Positions 40,010 to 48,813 of a stretch of 64,000 nucleotides of DNA are shown one piece after another; position 1 is the stretch's first letter; every line of letters begins with the position of its first letter. Both the position numbers and the translations under genes were made by a program. Below the pieces are notes generated by a model that was not told where the DNA came from, searched no databases, and saw only the letters and a list, made by a program, of their open reading frames with translations. Origin of the DNA: Geobacter sp. AOG1 (GTDB lineage Bacteria; Desulfobacterota; Desulfuromonadia; Geobacterales; Geobacteraceae); assembly GCF_019972315.1 (NCBI RefSeq), contig NZ_BLIZ01000001.1, positions 2,951,521-3,015,520 of the forward strand. The letters are read 5' to 3'.

Positions 40010-41280
40010 GACTTCCCGGCGGGAGCGATGAGATGGGAGCGGGTCTGGGGAACGTTGTTATTGGTGGGGCGGGAGAATACGACCTGGAACAGTTGCAGGG
40101 TACCGATAGTGAAATTCGCGATGCAACCGGACAGGTAGAGGCGCCAGGCCCGGACAAAGGATTCGTCGAACATCTCTTGTACCTGGCCCCGGTTCCGTTC
40201 GAATCGCTCGAGCCAGTGCTCGCATGTTTTCGCATAGTGAAGTCGCAGGTTCTCAACATCCAGGACGGTGAACTCCCAGGGCTCGAAAAGGTCCATCATC
40301 TCCCTGAGGGTCGGGGGGTAGCTGCCGGGGAAAATGCGCTTCAGGAACCAGGGACTCATGGGTGTCGCGATATTTTGCCCGATGGTGTGGATCAGGCCGA
40401 TCCCCTCGTCTCGCAGGGAACGGTCGATCACCGTACCGAGCTCCCGGTAATGGTCGGGCCCCACATGTTCCAGCATCCCCACCGAAACGAACGCGTCGTA
40501 GGTTCCCGTGATGTTGCGGTAATCGTCCTCGATGTACTCGACCTGCCTCTCCACCCCTTCGGCCTTGGCCCGCTGACGCGCAAAGGCGATCTGCTCGCGG
40601 GAGATGTTGTACGCCCTGACGTTGACCCCGTATCGTCGGGCCATGTACCGCGCCAGAGAGCCCCAACCGCAGCCCGCTTCCACTACGGTCTGCCCCGCCT
40701 GCAGGCACAGCTTGCGGCAGACAAGGTCCATCTTGGCGGTCTGGGCCTCTTCCAGTGAAACGGCCGGATCCGGAAAATAGGCGCAGGTATAGAGCATTTC
40801 CGCGTCAAGCCACAGCTGGTAAAATGCGTTGCCGATATCGTAGTGATGATGAATATTATGCTGTGATCCCAGCAGAGAGTTAAGCCTCGGTTGATTGCGA
40901 CGGTACGCGAGAGGATCGGGAACACGTCGAAATTTGGACGTGTTGTCCATGGTCCGGTAAACGGTTTCCATGAACGCTACAAGTCCCCCTTCTATCTCGA
41001 TCCGGCCGGTACTGTAATCATCACCGAAATGGAGAAGGGGATTGGCCAACAGTCGCCACAGAGTAGCCCGGTTGCGGATCACCATGCCGACAGCAGGTTT
41101 AGAGCCGGGAGGGACTATTTCTTTACCATCCCACAAAACCACGCGCAATGCCGGTTCGCCAATGGCTTGCAGGAATTTGTTCACCAGCCATACATCGACG
41201 CCGTAAACCCCGCTACTGGTGTTCGCCTTACCGTTGCAGGGGAGCGGCAAGACATTCGTGTTTGCCTTGAAAACTTTCAT
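40006..41280 (-). CDS. Cyclopropane-fatty-acyl-phospholipid synthase family methyltransferase
   Basis: 424 residues. An N-terminal lipid-binding region (about 1-120) is followed by the SAM-binding domain with VVEAGCGWGSLARYMARRYG (about 185-205) and the downstream SVGMLEHVGPDHY and TIGQNI segments seen in CFA synthases. The enzyme would methylenate unsaturated acyl chains of membrane phospholipids. It could also be a related fatty acid methyltransferase. It is the first gene of the cfa-reductase-hypothetical-ald run. Confidence 0.88.
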   Translation of the reverse strand: MKVFKANTNVLPLPCNGKANTSSGVYGVDVWLVNKFLQAIGEPALRVVLWDGKEIVPPGSKPAVGMVIRNRATLWRLLANPLLHFGDDYSTGRIEIEGGLVAFMETVYRTMDNTSKFRRVPDPLAYRRNQPRLNSLLGSQHNIHHHYDIGNAFYQLWLDAEMLYTCAYFPDPAVSLEEAQTAKMDLVCRKLCLQAGQTVVEAGCGWGSLARYMARRYGVNVRAYNISREQIAFARQRAKAEGVERQVEYIEDDYRNITGTYDAFVSVGMLEHVGPDHYRELGTVIDRSLRDEGIGLIHTIGQNIATPMSPWFLKRIFPGSYPPTLREMMDLFEPWEFTVLDVENLRLHYAKTCEHWLERFERNRGQVQEMFDESFVRAWRLYLSGCIANFTIGTLQLFQVVFSRPTNNNVPQTRSHLIAPAGKS

Positions 41281-41413
41281 AGCACATCAATTGTGTAAGC
41301 ATGCAGCTATATGTCAAGTGGGCGATCTTTTGATAAACACGATCATCACTATCCTTTGCCTACATGGGGAGAGCAGTGCTCGACAATTGCAGATTTCCGG
41401 GCAAACTTGCTGT

Positions 41414-41869
41414 ATGCCATTTATTAATCGGTACCGTAAATCACTACAAAGGCCCATCTTTCCCCTGAAGATATTTTTCGATGGCTCCTGTTCGGTCTGT
41501 GCAGCGGAGATGGAGGTTTACCGGCGCAAGGAACACGCCGACCGCCTTCAGTTCGTGGACATCAGTGCGCCGGAGTTCGATCCGACCTCATACGGCAGCA
41601 CCCTGGCTGCATTCATGCGCGAAATGCACGCCATCGACCAGGAGCGGCATGTCTATCGGGGAGTGGATGCGTTCCGGGCGATCTGGCTGGCCTTTCCGGC
41701 CTCACCCTGGTACAGTCTGCTCGCTGCGCTGGTAGCTCTCCCCGGGTTGCATCTCTTGGCCGGGCTCGCCTATTGGTGCTTCGCCCGGATCAGAAAATTC
41801 CTGCCTGAAAATCACAGTACGTGCCGAAACGGAACCTGCGGACTCCACGGGGATAGACCACCGCCATGA
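41414..41869 (+). CDS. DCC-family thiol-disulfide oxidoreductase (DUF393)
   Basis: 151 residues on the plus strand, divergent from the cyclopropane synthase. The family motif FFDGSCSVCAAEM lies near residue 22, with the CxxC in a thioredoxin-like setting. A central hydrophobic region (SLLAALVALPGLHLLAGLAYW) could be a membrane segment. It ends with a Cys-containing stretch (CRNGTCGLHG). No clear ribosome site marks the ATG, so the start is uncertain. Its function in the cell is unknown. Confidence 0.78.
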   Translation: MPFINRYRKSLQRPIFPLKIFFDGSCSVCAAEMEVYRRKEHADRLQFVDISAPEFDPTSYGSTLAAFMREMHAIDQERHVYRGVDAFRAIWLAFPASPWYSLLAALVALPGLHLLAGLAYWCFARIRKFLPENHSTCRNGTCGLHGDRPPP

Positions 41870-41900
41870 GCTGCAAGCCCGGCTCCATACTTTTCAGATA

Positions 41901-42365
41901 TCAGACTTTTGCTGCTTTCGTTCCACACACTTCATCGAGCATTTTGTGCATCTCGGTAATAGCGATATTCTGCGCCTCGAGGTTGTCGAGGATGATCTTA
42001 ATTTCGGTCTCCGCCTTAAGATTGACTTCATAATCGATGTGCGCCTCGATACGGTCGCGGTCCGCCTTGCGGTTTTGGCTCATCATGATCATCGGTGCGG
42101 TGTAGGCTGCCTGGAGAGACAGTACGAGATTCATCAGAATGAACGGATAAGGGTCCCAATGCCGTACCCAGGCCGTGACATTCAGTATTACCCAGATGGT
42201 GAGGAGAGCTGACTGCCCTATGATGAATTCCCAAGATCCCACCTTTTCGGCAATCCAGTCAGCTGCACGTTGGCCAAATGTTATTTGTTCTTTCACGACC
42301 TCGTTGGCGTTCTTTATCGGACCGTGTTCATGCCGGTACGGCGGTGGAAATGGGGGATGGGTCAA
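41901..42365 (-). CDS. DUF1003 membrane protein
   Basis: 154 residues with two membrane helices (about 44-66 and 76-96) joined by a short loop, WIILNVTAW-like and LVLSLQAAYTAPMIMMSQNR, the DUF1003 signature, and a charged C-terminal helix. Function unknown. It is convergent with the DCC gene and lies 40 bases upstream of the sensor kinase in the direction of transcription. Confidence 0.85.
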   Translation of the reverse strand: MTHPPFPPPYRHEHGPIKNANEVVKEQITFGQRAADWIAEKVGSWEFIIGQSALLTIWVILNVTAWVRHWDPYPFILMNLVLSLQAAYTAPMIMMSQNRKADRDRIEAHIDYEVNLKAETEIKIILDNLEAQNIAITEMHKMLDEVCGTKAAKV

Positions 42366-42405
42366 ATGAATCCTCCTTGTAGATCGGTTAATCTGTAGTT
42401 TTTTA

Positions 42406-44541
42406 CTAACCGCATGCGACCGGCAATGAAACGAAAAAGGTACTCCCCTTCCCGATGGTACTTTCTACCCAGACCCGCCCACCATGCGCAGTAACGATTT
42501 CCTTGACGAGAGCCAACCCAAGTCCGGTTCCGCCAACCTGGCGACGAGCCGTATTGTCCAGCCGATAAAATGTCTCGAAAATTTTATCCAGCGATCCAGC
42601 TGGAATTCCTATCCCTTCATCCTTTATCCATAGGATAACACTGTCATCGTCACCACGTGCACCAAGGCTGATCGCACTACCGCTAGGAGAATATTTTATA
42701 GCATTGGAGAGCAGGTTGCTGAGAGCCTGGTGCAGCAACGTCTCGTCACCGTAAATCTGCGGTAAATCCGGTGGCAAATCCACCGTTATTCGGTGCTTAC
42801 AGGACGGGCCCGTAAAGATCGCGGCGGCTTCATCGAGCAATGGCCTTACCGCCAGAGGTTTGAACATAACGTTTTTCTGCTTGGCCCGAAATCTTTGCAT
42901 GTCGAGAAATGTACCGATCAATTCATTAAGGCGCTCAGCTTCCTTGTACATAATGCCGTGATAATCTCTCAACTGCACTTCATCCACGGGGTTTTCTCTT
43001 ACAAATTGAAGAAACCCGAGCATTGCCGTCAATGGTGTACGCATTTCATGACTGACGGCAGACAACATTTCATCCTTCACGCGCTCTATCTCTTTGCGTT
43101 CGGTTATGTCACGACCAACCGCGAGGACACGTCTTTCCCCGACGCTGCTCGAGGCCGAGAGTACGACTTCACTCCAGAATAATTCACCATTCTTCCTTTT
43201 ACTTAACCATTCGAATTTCTGGGGGCCTTCCTTAACGGACTTCTGAATCCACCGTACTAGTTCCGTTGATGAATAGGGCGGCTCTCCCGTACCTAACTCC
43301 GGCAGAGCATGAAGCATCTCTTCACGGTTATAACCGAACATATTTTCAGCTGCTTTGTTAACTTCGATAATTTTCCCGGAATCCGCATCATGTACAAATA
43401 ATGCATCACGAGTAGTGTTGAAAATATCGCGATAGCTGCTCTCTCTTTCGCGTAACGCCTGCTCTCGCAGTGCAAGCTGACGGGCCATGGTATCGAATGC
43501 CTGACCCAGGTTCCCCAATTCGCCACCTAGTACATAGTCAGAAACCCTGACGTCAAGATCACCGTTTGCCAGCCGTTGCGAGGCTTTTTCCAGCAAAGCG
43601 ACACGGTCCACAATCGAGCGTTTGCCAATGCGCCAGGCAAGAATGAATGCCACGGTAAGCACCGACATGAAAAGGACAACGTTGTACAAGAGCACCTTGT
43701 TGGCACGCGTCAGGACGACCTCTACCGGGATCCCCACGGTGGCATACATGTAGGGGGTCTGCTCATCTTTGAGACGCAGTTTTTGATGGCTGATAATCCG
43801 CATATCGCCCCCAAGCCCTGCCCTGACAGAAGTACCTGCTTCAGGCCCTTCCTGTATCCTCCTGAACACTTCAGGGAAATATTTTTTACCGATAAACGGT
43901 TCCGGGTTTACGGCTCTGCTTATGATTATCCCTTGATGGTCGATGAGAACAGCGTTGGTGCCGGCAGGTGACTGCATACGTCCCAGCAACTCCCGGTAAT
44001 GATCAATAATGAATCCGACACTGATAACCCCGACTATAGTGCCCTTGTCATCTCTGAGGGGGGATGCAAAATTGAAGGCAGGCTTGGAGGTAGCCCGGCT
44101 GATAAGGTATTCACCGGATGACATTTTCCCGCTTGCCAGTGCATTTTTGAAGTAGCGCCGGTCGGCAACGTTAAAATGACCTGTGACGGTAACGGCTGTG
44201 GCCCAGACCGTTCCATCCCTGTCCGCGATGAATATGTTTGAATACATGGGGTTCAATTTACGCAGTTCGGTCAGGATCGGTACCGTCTTCGCAGCGTCAT
44301 GCTGCTTTACATCAGGGAGTTGGGCAACGGCAGTCATGAGCTGCTCGGCGCCAAGTACCAGGTTCTGTTGCTCGGTTACGATCCTGTCGACGATTTTTTG
44401 CGAATCCAGACGGGCTTGGTCGTACACTTCATTTCGAAGCTTAACTCCCAAATGAATGATAATGCCGGCTGCGGGGAGGGCCACAACAAAGACGATGAGA
44501 AACAACTGCGCTCTGATTGACATTGAATAGAATCTGGACAT
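42406..44541 (-). CDS. dCache-HAMP-PAS sensor histidine kinase, paralogue 1
   Basis: 711 residues: membrane helix (about 8-30), periplasmic dCache sensor (about 35-275, with LISRATSKPAFNFASPLRD), second membrane helix (about 282-302), HAMP (about 303-356), PAS (about 370-480), HisKA with VSHEMRTPLTAMLGFLQF (His about 497), and HATPase ending near 708 (NLLSNAIKYSPSG, GTGLGLALVKEI). It aligns along its whole length with the kinase at 45877-48009. No response regulator is adjacent. Confidence 0.92.
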   Translation of the reverse strand: MSRFYSMSIRAQLFLIVFVVALPAAGIIIHLGVKLRNEVYDQARLDSQKIVDRIVTEQQNLVLGAEQLMTAVAQLPDVKQHDAAKTVPILTELRKLNPMYSNIFIADRDGTVWATAVTVTGHFNVADRRYFKNALASGKMSSGEYLISRATSKPAFNFASPLRDDKGTIVGVISVGFIIDHYRELLGRMQSPAGTNAVLIDHQGIIISRAVNPEPFIGKKYFPEVFRRIQEGPEAGTSVRAGLGGDMRIISHQKLRLKDEQTPYMYATVGIPVEVVLTRANKVLLYNVVLFMSVLTVAFILAWRIGKRSIVDRVALLEKASQRLANGDLDVRVSDYVLGGELGNLGQAFDTMARQLALREQALRERESSYRDIFNTTRDALFVHDADSGKIIEVNKAAENMFGYNREEMLHALPELGTGEPPYSSTELVRWIQKSVKEGPQKFEWLSKRKNGELFWSEVVLSASSSVGERRVLAVGRDITERKEIERVKDEMLSAVSHEMRTPLTAMLGFLQFVRENPVDEVQLRDYHGIMYKEAERLNELIGTFLDMQRFRAKQKNVMFKPLAVRPLLDEAAAIFTGPSCKHRITVDLPPDLPQIYGDETLLHQALSNLLSNAIKYSPSGSAISLGARGDDDSVILWIKDEGIGIPAGSLDKIFETFYRLDNTARRQVGGTGLGLALVKEIVTAHGGRVWVESTIGKGSTFFVSLPVACG

Positions 44542-44745
44542 AGAAAATTAGCCCTATAACAACACCTACAGTCGTAACTTCTCAATAGTATCGAGCGCTA
44601 AACTTACGTTAAATTATAAGACGTTGCAAGAGCTAGTTCTCCCATTCGGTTAAATAAAAGCGCAGTAAAACTTGAACTAAGAGTCTTAGCGAAACGTCTT
44701 CCGGCCTCAGTCAGCCTAAGCCAGGGTTATCTTGAATCGCCATAT

Positions 44746-45018
44746 CTAGTGCAGCTTATCTGGGGTCTGTTTTGCTATGCTCTGGGTCTTACTCTTTTCG
44801 TTGCTGTCTGAAGGGGAAGTAACTACTTCACTATCAGCATCTTTTACCTTATGCTCTTCTGTTGCCTCCAATAGTTCTGCTGCCAAGGCTTCGTCAGGGA
44901 TCGAATCAAGGCCTTTAAGTGCCAACTTGGATTGCTTCCTCTTTTCTGCTGCATACGCAATGCTGCCAACAAGCAAGATGGCAAGAGTGACGGTAACGAT
45001 CGTGGTTCGTTTATTCAT
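44746..45018 (-). CDS. Small exported protein, unknown function
   Basis: 90 residues: a signal peptide (about 1-23, TIVTVTLAILLVGSIAYA-A) and a short hydrophilic, Lys/Glu/Ser-rich mature part that is probably disordered. The ATG has GAGGAA upstream. No Cys, no recognised family. It stands alone between kinase 1 and a gene-free gap. Confidence 0.6.
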   Translation of the reverse strand: MNKRTTIVTVTLAILLVGSIAYAAEKRKQSKLALKGLDSIPDEALAAELLEATEEHKVKDADSEVVTSPSDSNEKSKTQSIAKQTPDKLH

Positions 45019-45423
45019 GTGCAATTTCCTCGTTGAAACCGGTTAGTTCATGTGATGGTTCAGCCATCGAAAAGTTACGTCTAAGATAATGATTGCAGAT
45101 GTTTGTATCACGGATCATGTTCAGTTGTGGGCAGGAGATCGGGTCTTCTACAAGACACAAATAGTACGATGTATCAAATAGCTGGCTTGTGCGACATATT
45201 CTTGGATCAGGTAATTTTCGAATCGGTTCCATCCGCAAAATATATCATTTTTCACCTGATTCACAACCAACGCTACCTATCCCCCCTCTTCTCTCGAACT
45301 AACGACGAATCTTCAGGTAGGTGGTCTAAGAAGTATGGCAGGTAGTAAGAAAATAGGGGGTTGCAACGATCTTGTAGTTAGATATATTTAACGATATACT
45401 GATCGACTCTGGGGGTCATAGTC
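45019..45423. other. 405-base gap without a supported gene
   Basis: AT-rich gap between divergently transcribed small genes. Short open frames occur on both strands but have no ribosome sites or recognisable products. It should hold promoters for both neighbours; a candidate for the plus-strand gene is TTGCAA (45361-45366) with TATATT (45383-45388). No repeats or structured RNA were recognised. Confidence 0.6.
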
Positions 45424-45645
45424 ATGGATATAACCATTATGAGCAAGTATGGCTTCATTGGAATTGTCTCGTCAGCAGATCTTGACAATCTGATTGAAAA
45501 CCACGAAATACTTGCTTTTAGGAGATCAGATGGATGGGTAAGAATAGGCCAAGAACCAATAAGAACCTGCCAGCAACCATTTGATGGAGCGGATAGGCGG
45601 GCAGATGCCAAACCCTCACCACAAGAACAATATTTAACCACGTAA
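45424..45645 (+). CDS. Small RSDGW-motif protein, paralogue A
   Basis: 73 residues. It shares with its downstream neighbour the core LIENHEILAFRRSDGWVRIG and a following PIR...G-DRR end. The N-terminal half is beta-like (KYGFIGIVSSADLDNLI). This type of small cytoplasmic protein, with a FRRSDGW core and a C-terminal G-P/A-[ED][RK]R, recurs in Geobacter from memory, but its function is not known to me. GGGGGT precedes the ATG. It is the first of a tandem plus-strand pair. Confidence 0.72.
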   Translation: MDITIMSKYGFIGIVSSADLDNLIENHEILAFRRSDGWVRIGQEPIRTCQQPFDGADRRADAKPSPQEQYLTT

Positions 45646-45675
45646 ATAACGATAGTGCCCATTGGGGAGAGAGTC

Positions 45676-45876
45676 ATGGCAATAAAGGTTATTTACCAAG
45701 ATGGATACTGTGGGGATGTCACCTCGTCTACTCTCAACTACCTAATAGAGAAGAGAGAAGTTATTGCCTTCAAGAGATCAGATGGATGGGCGAAAATTGG
45801 TCGAGACGCGATAAGAAGTCGCCAGCAACCCATTAATGGCCCTGACAAACGGACGAAATGGCAAATTCTTTTTTAA
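45676..45876 (+). CDS. Small RSDGW-motif protein, paralogue B
   Basis: 66 residues, a tandem paralogue of the gene 30 bases upstream: YLIEKREVIAFKRSDGWAKIG and GPDKR match it position by position. The ATG at 45676 has GGGGAG upstream and is preferred to an earlier in-frame ATG that lies before that site. The stop codon abuts the end of the convergent kinase gene. Confidence 0.72.
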   Translation: MAIKVIYQDGYCGDVTSSTLNYLIEKREVIAFKRSDGWAKIGRDAIRSRQQPINGPDKRTKWQILF

Positions 45877-48009
45877 TTATCTATTCGCAACTGGCAGCGT
45901 GATATAAAAAATACTCCCCTTCTCAGGTTCACTCTCAACCCAAACACGTCCACTATGTGCATTAACAATTTCTTTGACGAGCGCTAACCCAAGACCCGTT
46001 CCGTTTGTCTGACGGCTGGATTTATTGTCTACCCGATAAAACATGTCGAAGATCTTATCCAGCAATTCTGGTTGAATGCCTATTCCTTCGTCCTTTACCC
46101 ATAGAGTAACGCTATCTTTTTCTGATTTTGCACCAAGGATGATCTCACAACCGCCAGGTGAATATTTTATGGCATTTGATAGAAGGTTGCTGAACGCTTG
46201 GTGTAACAATAGCTCATCACCTAAAATCAGAGGTAAATCAGAAGGCAAATCCGTTACGACTTGATGTTTGTCAGATGGACAGGCAAAGATTGCTGCTGCT
46301 TCTTCCACTATTGGTCTGACATCAATGGGCTTAAAGACATATGTTTTCTGTTTGGCTTTAAAACGTTGCATGTCGAGAAAACCGCTGATCAATTCATTAA
46401 GACGATTACCTTCCCTATACATAATACCGAGATAATCTCTCATCTGCTCTTCTTCTACCGGGTTTTCCATCACGAACTGTAGATAACCGAGCATTGCCGC
46501 CAACGGTGTGCGCATATCATGACTCACGGCAGATATCATTTCATCTTTCATGTTGTCCATTTCTTTGCGCTCGGTGATGTTATGTGTTATCCCGAGAAGG
46601 GAAACGATTTCTCCGTCATTGTTTCTCAGCGGTACAACATGGGCCTCAAGCCAAATTGGGCGACCTTTCGCGCCAGTAATTTTAAATTCAAAACGTTTTT
46701 GTTTGCCATTGAAAACATCTTTGTTAGTAGCTTTATATGCTTCCAGATATTCCGGGGCGATAAACGAATAGAGCGTTTTACCTTTAATCTGATCAAAAGA
46801 TTCCAATTGAAACATGTCGAGCCCTGCTCTATTCATCATGAGAATAGTATCGTCGGGAGCAAGCAGTTTGACGCATTCCGGTTCATTTTCAATAATAGTG
46901 GTCAGGAATTGTTGACTTTCATGCAGTGCCTTTTCTCGCGAAGCAACCTGATATGCCATAGTATCAAATGTCTGGCCTAAGATCCCCAACTCACCGCCTA
47001 ATAGATGGTCGGAAACCTTAAAGTCAAGATCCCCACTAGCCAACCGTTGAGAGGCTCGCTGCAATAAAGAGATTCGATCAATGATCGAGTGTTTTCCGAT
47101 GATGAACGCCAAACCGAATGCAAGTAAAACGAAAGACAACAATGTCGACAGATTGATGATTAGCGCCCTGTTTGCCTTAGCTAAAGCATCTTTTTTCGAT
47201 ATACCCGCTCTTATGTAGATATAGGGAGTCTGTTCACCCTTGAGCCGAATCTTGTGATAGGTAGTTATTCGAGGGTCGCCATCAATACGGGTAAACTCAT
47301 AAGTCTCTTTGTCAGGACCATTTTCCATTCTTTTTAAATCAACCAGCTGAATAGGCTTGCCAACATCCTGACCAACATTTTTGCCTCTGCTGATTATGAT
47401 GCCATTATGGTCAGTGATTATGTAGTTGCTACCCCCTGGTAGTTGAGATTGTTCCAGGATAGAGCGCATAGCATCAAGGTCAAAACCGACAACAACAACC
47501 CCCTTGAATTCATTACGCTCAACAAGGGGATATGCCATATGTACGGTGGGTTTTTTTGTCGACTTGCTAATAGCATACTCACCTGACGAAAACTGCAGAG
47601 TCCTCTGTGCATTCTCAAAATAACGCCTGTCAGCTAGTGTATCCATTTTGTTTATGGGAACTGCAGATGCCCAAACATAACCTGCCGCATCAGCTATAAG
47701 TATGTTTATATATTTTGGATTTTCTTTAAGTATAGTAGCAAGAATAGATTGTATTTTTTTAACGTTGTGGCTTTTTACTTCAGGAAGGTCTGATAATAAC
47801 ATGCACAACAGTTTGGCTTCATTTGTAAGGCTTTCTTGTTGTGCTGCCAGATTGTCGGCAAGCTTCTGAGACTCAACCACTGCATCGTCGTAAGCATCAG
47901 CGCGTTGCTTAAGCCCCGAATAGACAATTATTCCCAGAGCGGGAAGTGTCAGCAGAACGGCCAATATAATCAGCTGGCTCCGTATCGGTAAGTTCAAAAA
48001 TTTAGTCAT
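45877..48009 (-). CDS. dCache-HAMP-PAS sensor histidine kinase, paralogue 2
   Basis: 710 residues with the same order as the kinase at 42406: membrane helix, dCache sensor (YAISKSTKKPTVHMAYPLVE), membrane helix, HAMP, PAS (about 370-485), HisKA with VSHDMRTPLAAMLGYLQF, HATPase (NLLSNAIKYSPGG, GTGLGLALVKEI). Kinase and transmitter parts are closer to paralogue 1 than the sensor. The gene is distinctly more AT-rich than its paralogue and most of the window. Ribosome site weak. Confidence 0.92.
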   Translation of the reverse strand: MTKFLNLPIRSQLIILAVLLTLPALGIIVYSGLKQRADAYDDAVVESQKLADNLAAQQESLTNEAKLLCMLLSDLPEVKSHNVKKIQSILATILKENPKYINILIADAAGYVWASAVPINKMDTLADRRYFENAQRTLQFSSGEYAISKSTKKPTVHMAYPLVERNEFKGVVVVGFDLDAMRSILEQSQLPGGSNYIITDHNGIIISRGKNVGQDVGKPIQLVDLKRMENGPDKETYEFTRIDGDPRITTYHKIRLKGEQTPYIYIRAGISKKDALAKANRALIINLSTLLSFVLLAFGLAFIIGKHSIIDRISLLQRASQRLASGDLDFKVSDHLLGGELGILGQTFDTMAYQVASREKALHESQQFLTTIIENEPECVKLLAPDDTILMMNRAGLDMFQLESFDQIKGKTLYSFIAPEYLEAYKATNKDVFNGKQKRFEFKITGAKGRPIWLEAHVVPLRNNDGEIVSLLGITHNITERKEMDNMKDEMISAVSHDMRTPLAAMLGYLQFVMENPVEEEQMRDYLGIMYREGNRLNELISGFLDMQRFKAKQKTYVFKPIDVRPIVEEAAAIFACPSDKHQVVTDLPSDLPLILGDELLLHQAFSNLLSNAIKYSPGGCEIILGAKSEKDSVTLWVKDEGIGIQPELLDKIFDMFYRVDNKSSRQTNGTGLGLALVKEIVNAHSGRVWVESEPEKGSIFYITLPVANR

Positions 48010-48194
48010 GGCTGTTCATATCCGGTTATTGAGCACCTATCGCGACCTTCTTATCGGAATATAGCCCTTCCCACCATAATATCCTCGTACTTCAACGGCA
48101 ATTTGAGCACTGTAAAAATATACTTACATTATTACCGCATTACAATAGGGCAATACTGCCATCCAGACAAGGATACCACTGGAGCTTTAAGGGA

Positions 48195-48380
48195 TTATAT
48201 GAATAACTGAACCGGAATACAGACACAATCCTTTGAATTGGCCTCTTCACCACATTTACTGCATGCTACATTTGGGGTACGGGTCAATTGCTTAATCTTG
48301 CTGGTTAACCCCATATTTCTCAACACACACATATGGCATTGATGCTTTTCTTCACTGTTGCATTTGGTATCTTCTCCCAT
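48195..48380 (-). CDS. Small Cys-rich protein, unknown function
   Basis: 61 residues with eight Cys: one at residue 7, then CHMC near 15-18, CSKC near 41-44 and CVC near 52-54, probably one or two metal sites. The ATG has an ideal AGGAGG seven bases upstream. No recognised family. It lies alone, upstream of kinase 2 on the same strand with 185 bases between. Confidence 0.65.
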   Translation of the reverse strand: MGEDTKCNSEEKHQCHMCVLRNMGLTSKIKQLTRTPNVACSKCGEEANSKDCVCIPVQLFI

Positions 48381-48477
48381 GGCAAACCTCCTGGGTAAAG
48401 ACATTCATTAGCGGTACAACAACTATGTCGTAAATAGTATACGCCCCTCCCCTTCCCATTCAAAATGCAAAAACTGA

Positions 48478-48504
48478 AAAACCCCAGCTAGTGCTAGGGT
48501 TTCA
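48478..48504 (-). terminator. Possible terminator between tRNA-fMet and the Cys-rich gene
   Basis: AAACCCTAGC and GCTGGGGTTT form a stem (one G-T pair) with a 4-base loop, followed on the minus strand by T-rich sequence. It would stop read-through from tRNA-fMet. Confidence 0.55.
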
Positions 48505-48581
48505 TAGTTCAACGTAGTCCGCCAGCGCCTCCACGTCCTCCGCGCGCGAGTGAACTGATACATGACTACTTGCAACATTGA

Positions 48582-48624
48582 TTCTAAAAAAGAAAGGCTT
48601 TACAGTTTTCCTGTAAAGCCTTGG
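48582..48624 (-). terminator. Rho-independent terminator of tRNA-fMet
   Basis: A 12-bp perfect stem AAGGCTTTACAG with its complement, loop of four, is followed on the minus strand by TTCTTTTTT. It lies seven bases past the tRNA 3' end. Confidence 0.88.
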
Positions 48625-48630
48625 TAGTAT

Positions 48631-48707
<77 letters not shown>

Positions 48708-48722
48708 TCAATTGAAGTACAA

Positions 48723-48752
48723 CTTGTACCATACCTTTTCACACACTGTCAA
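48723..48752 (-). promoter_or_regulatory. Promoter of tRNA-fMet
   Basis: On the minus strand TTGACA (48752-48747) and TACAAG (48728-48723) are 18 bases apart, 15 bases before the tRNA. Confidence 0.65.
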
Positions 48753-48813
48753 CCAAAAAGTACCGTCGCTATCTTTTTTTTGTGTGACTTGCCCCCGCAT
48801 TGAGCAGCCAGCT

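Noticed and set aside
45011-45238. A possible 75-residue minus-strand gene in the gap at 45.0-45.4 kb
   Set aside because: It overlaps the start and ribosome site of the small exported protein and has no ribosome site of its own.
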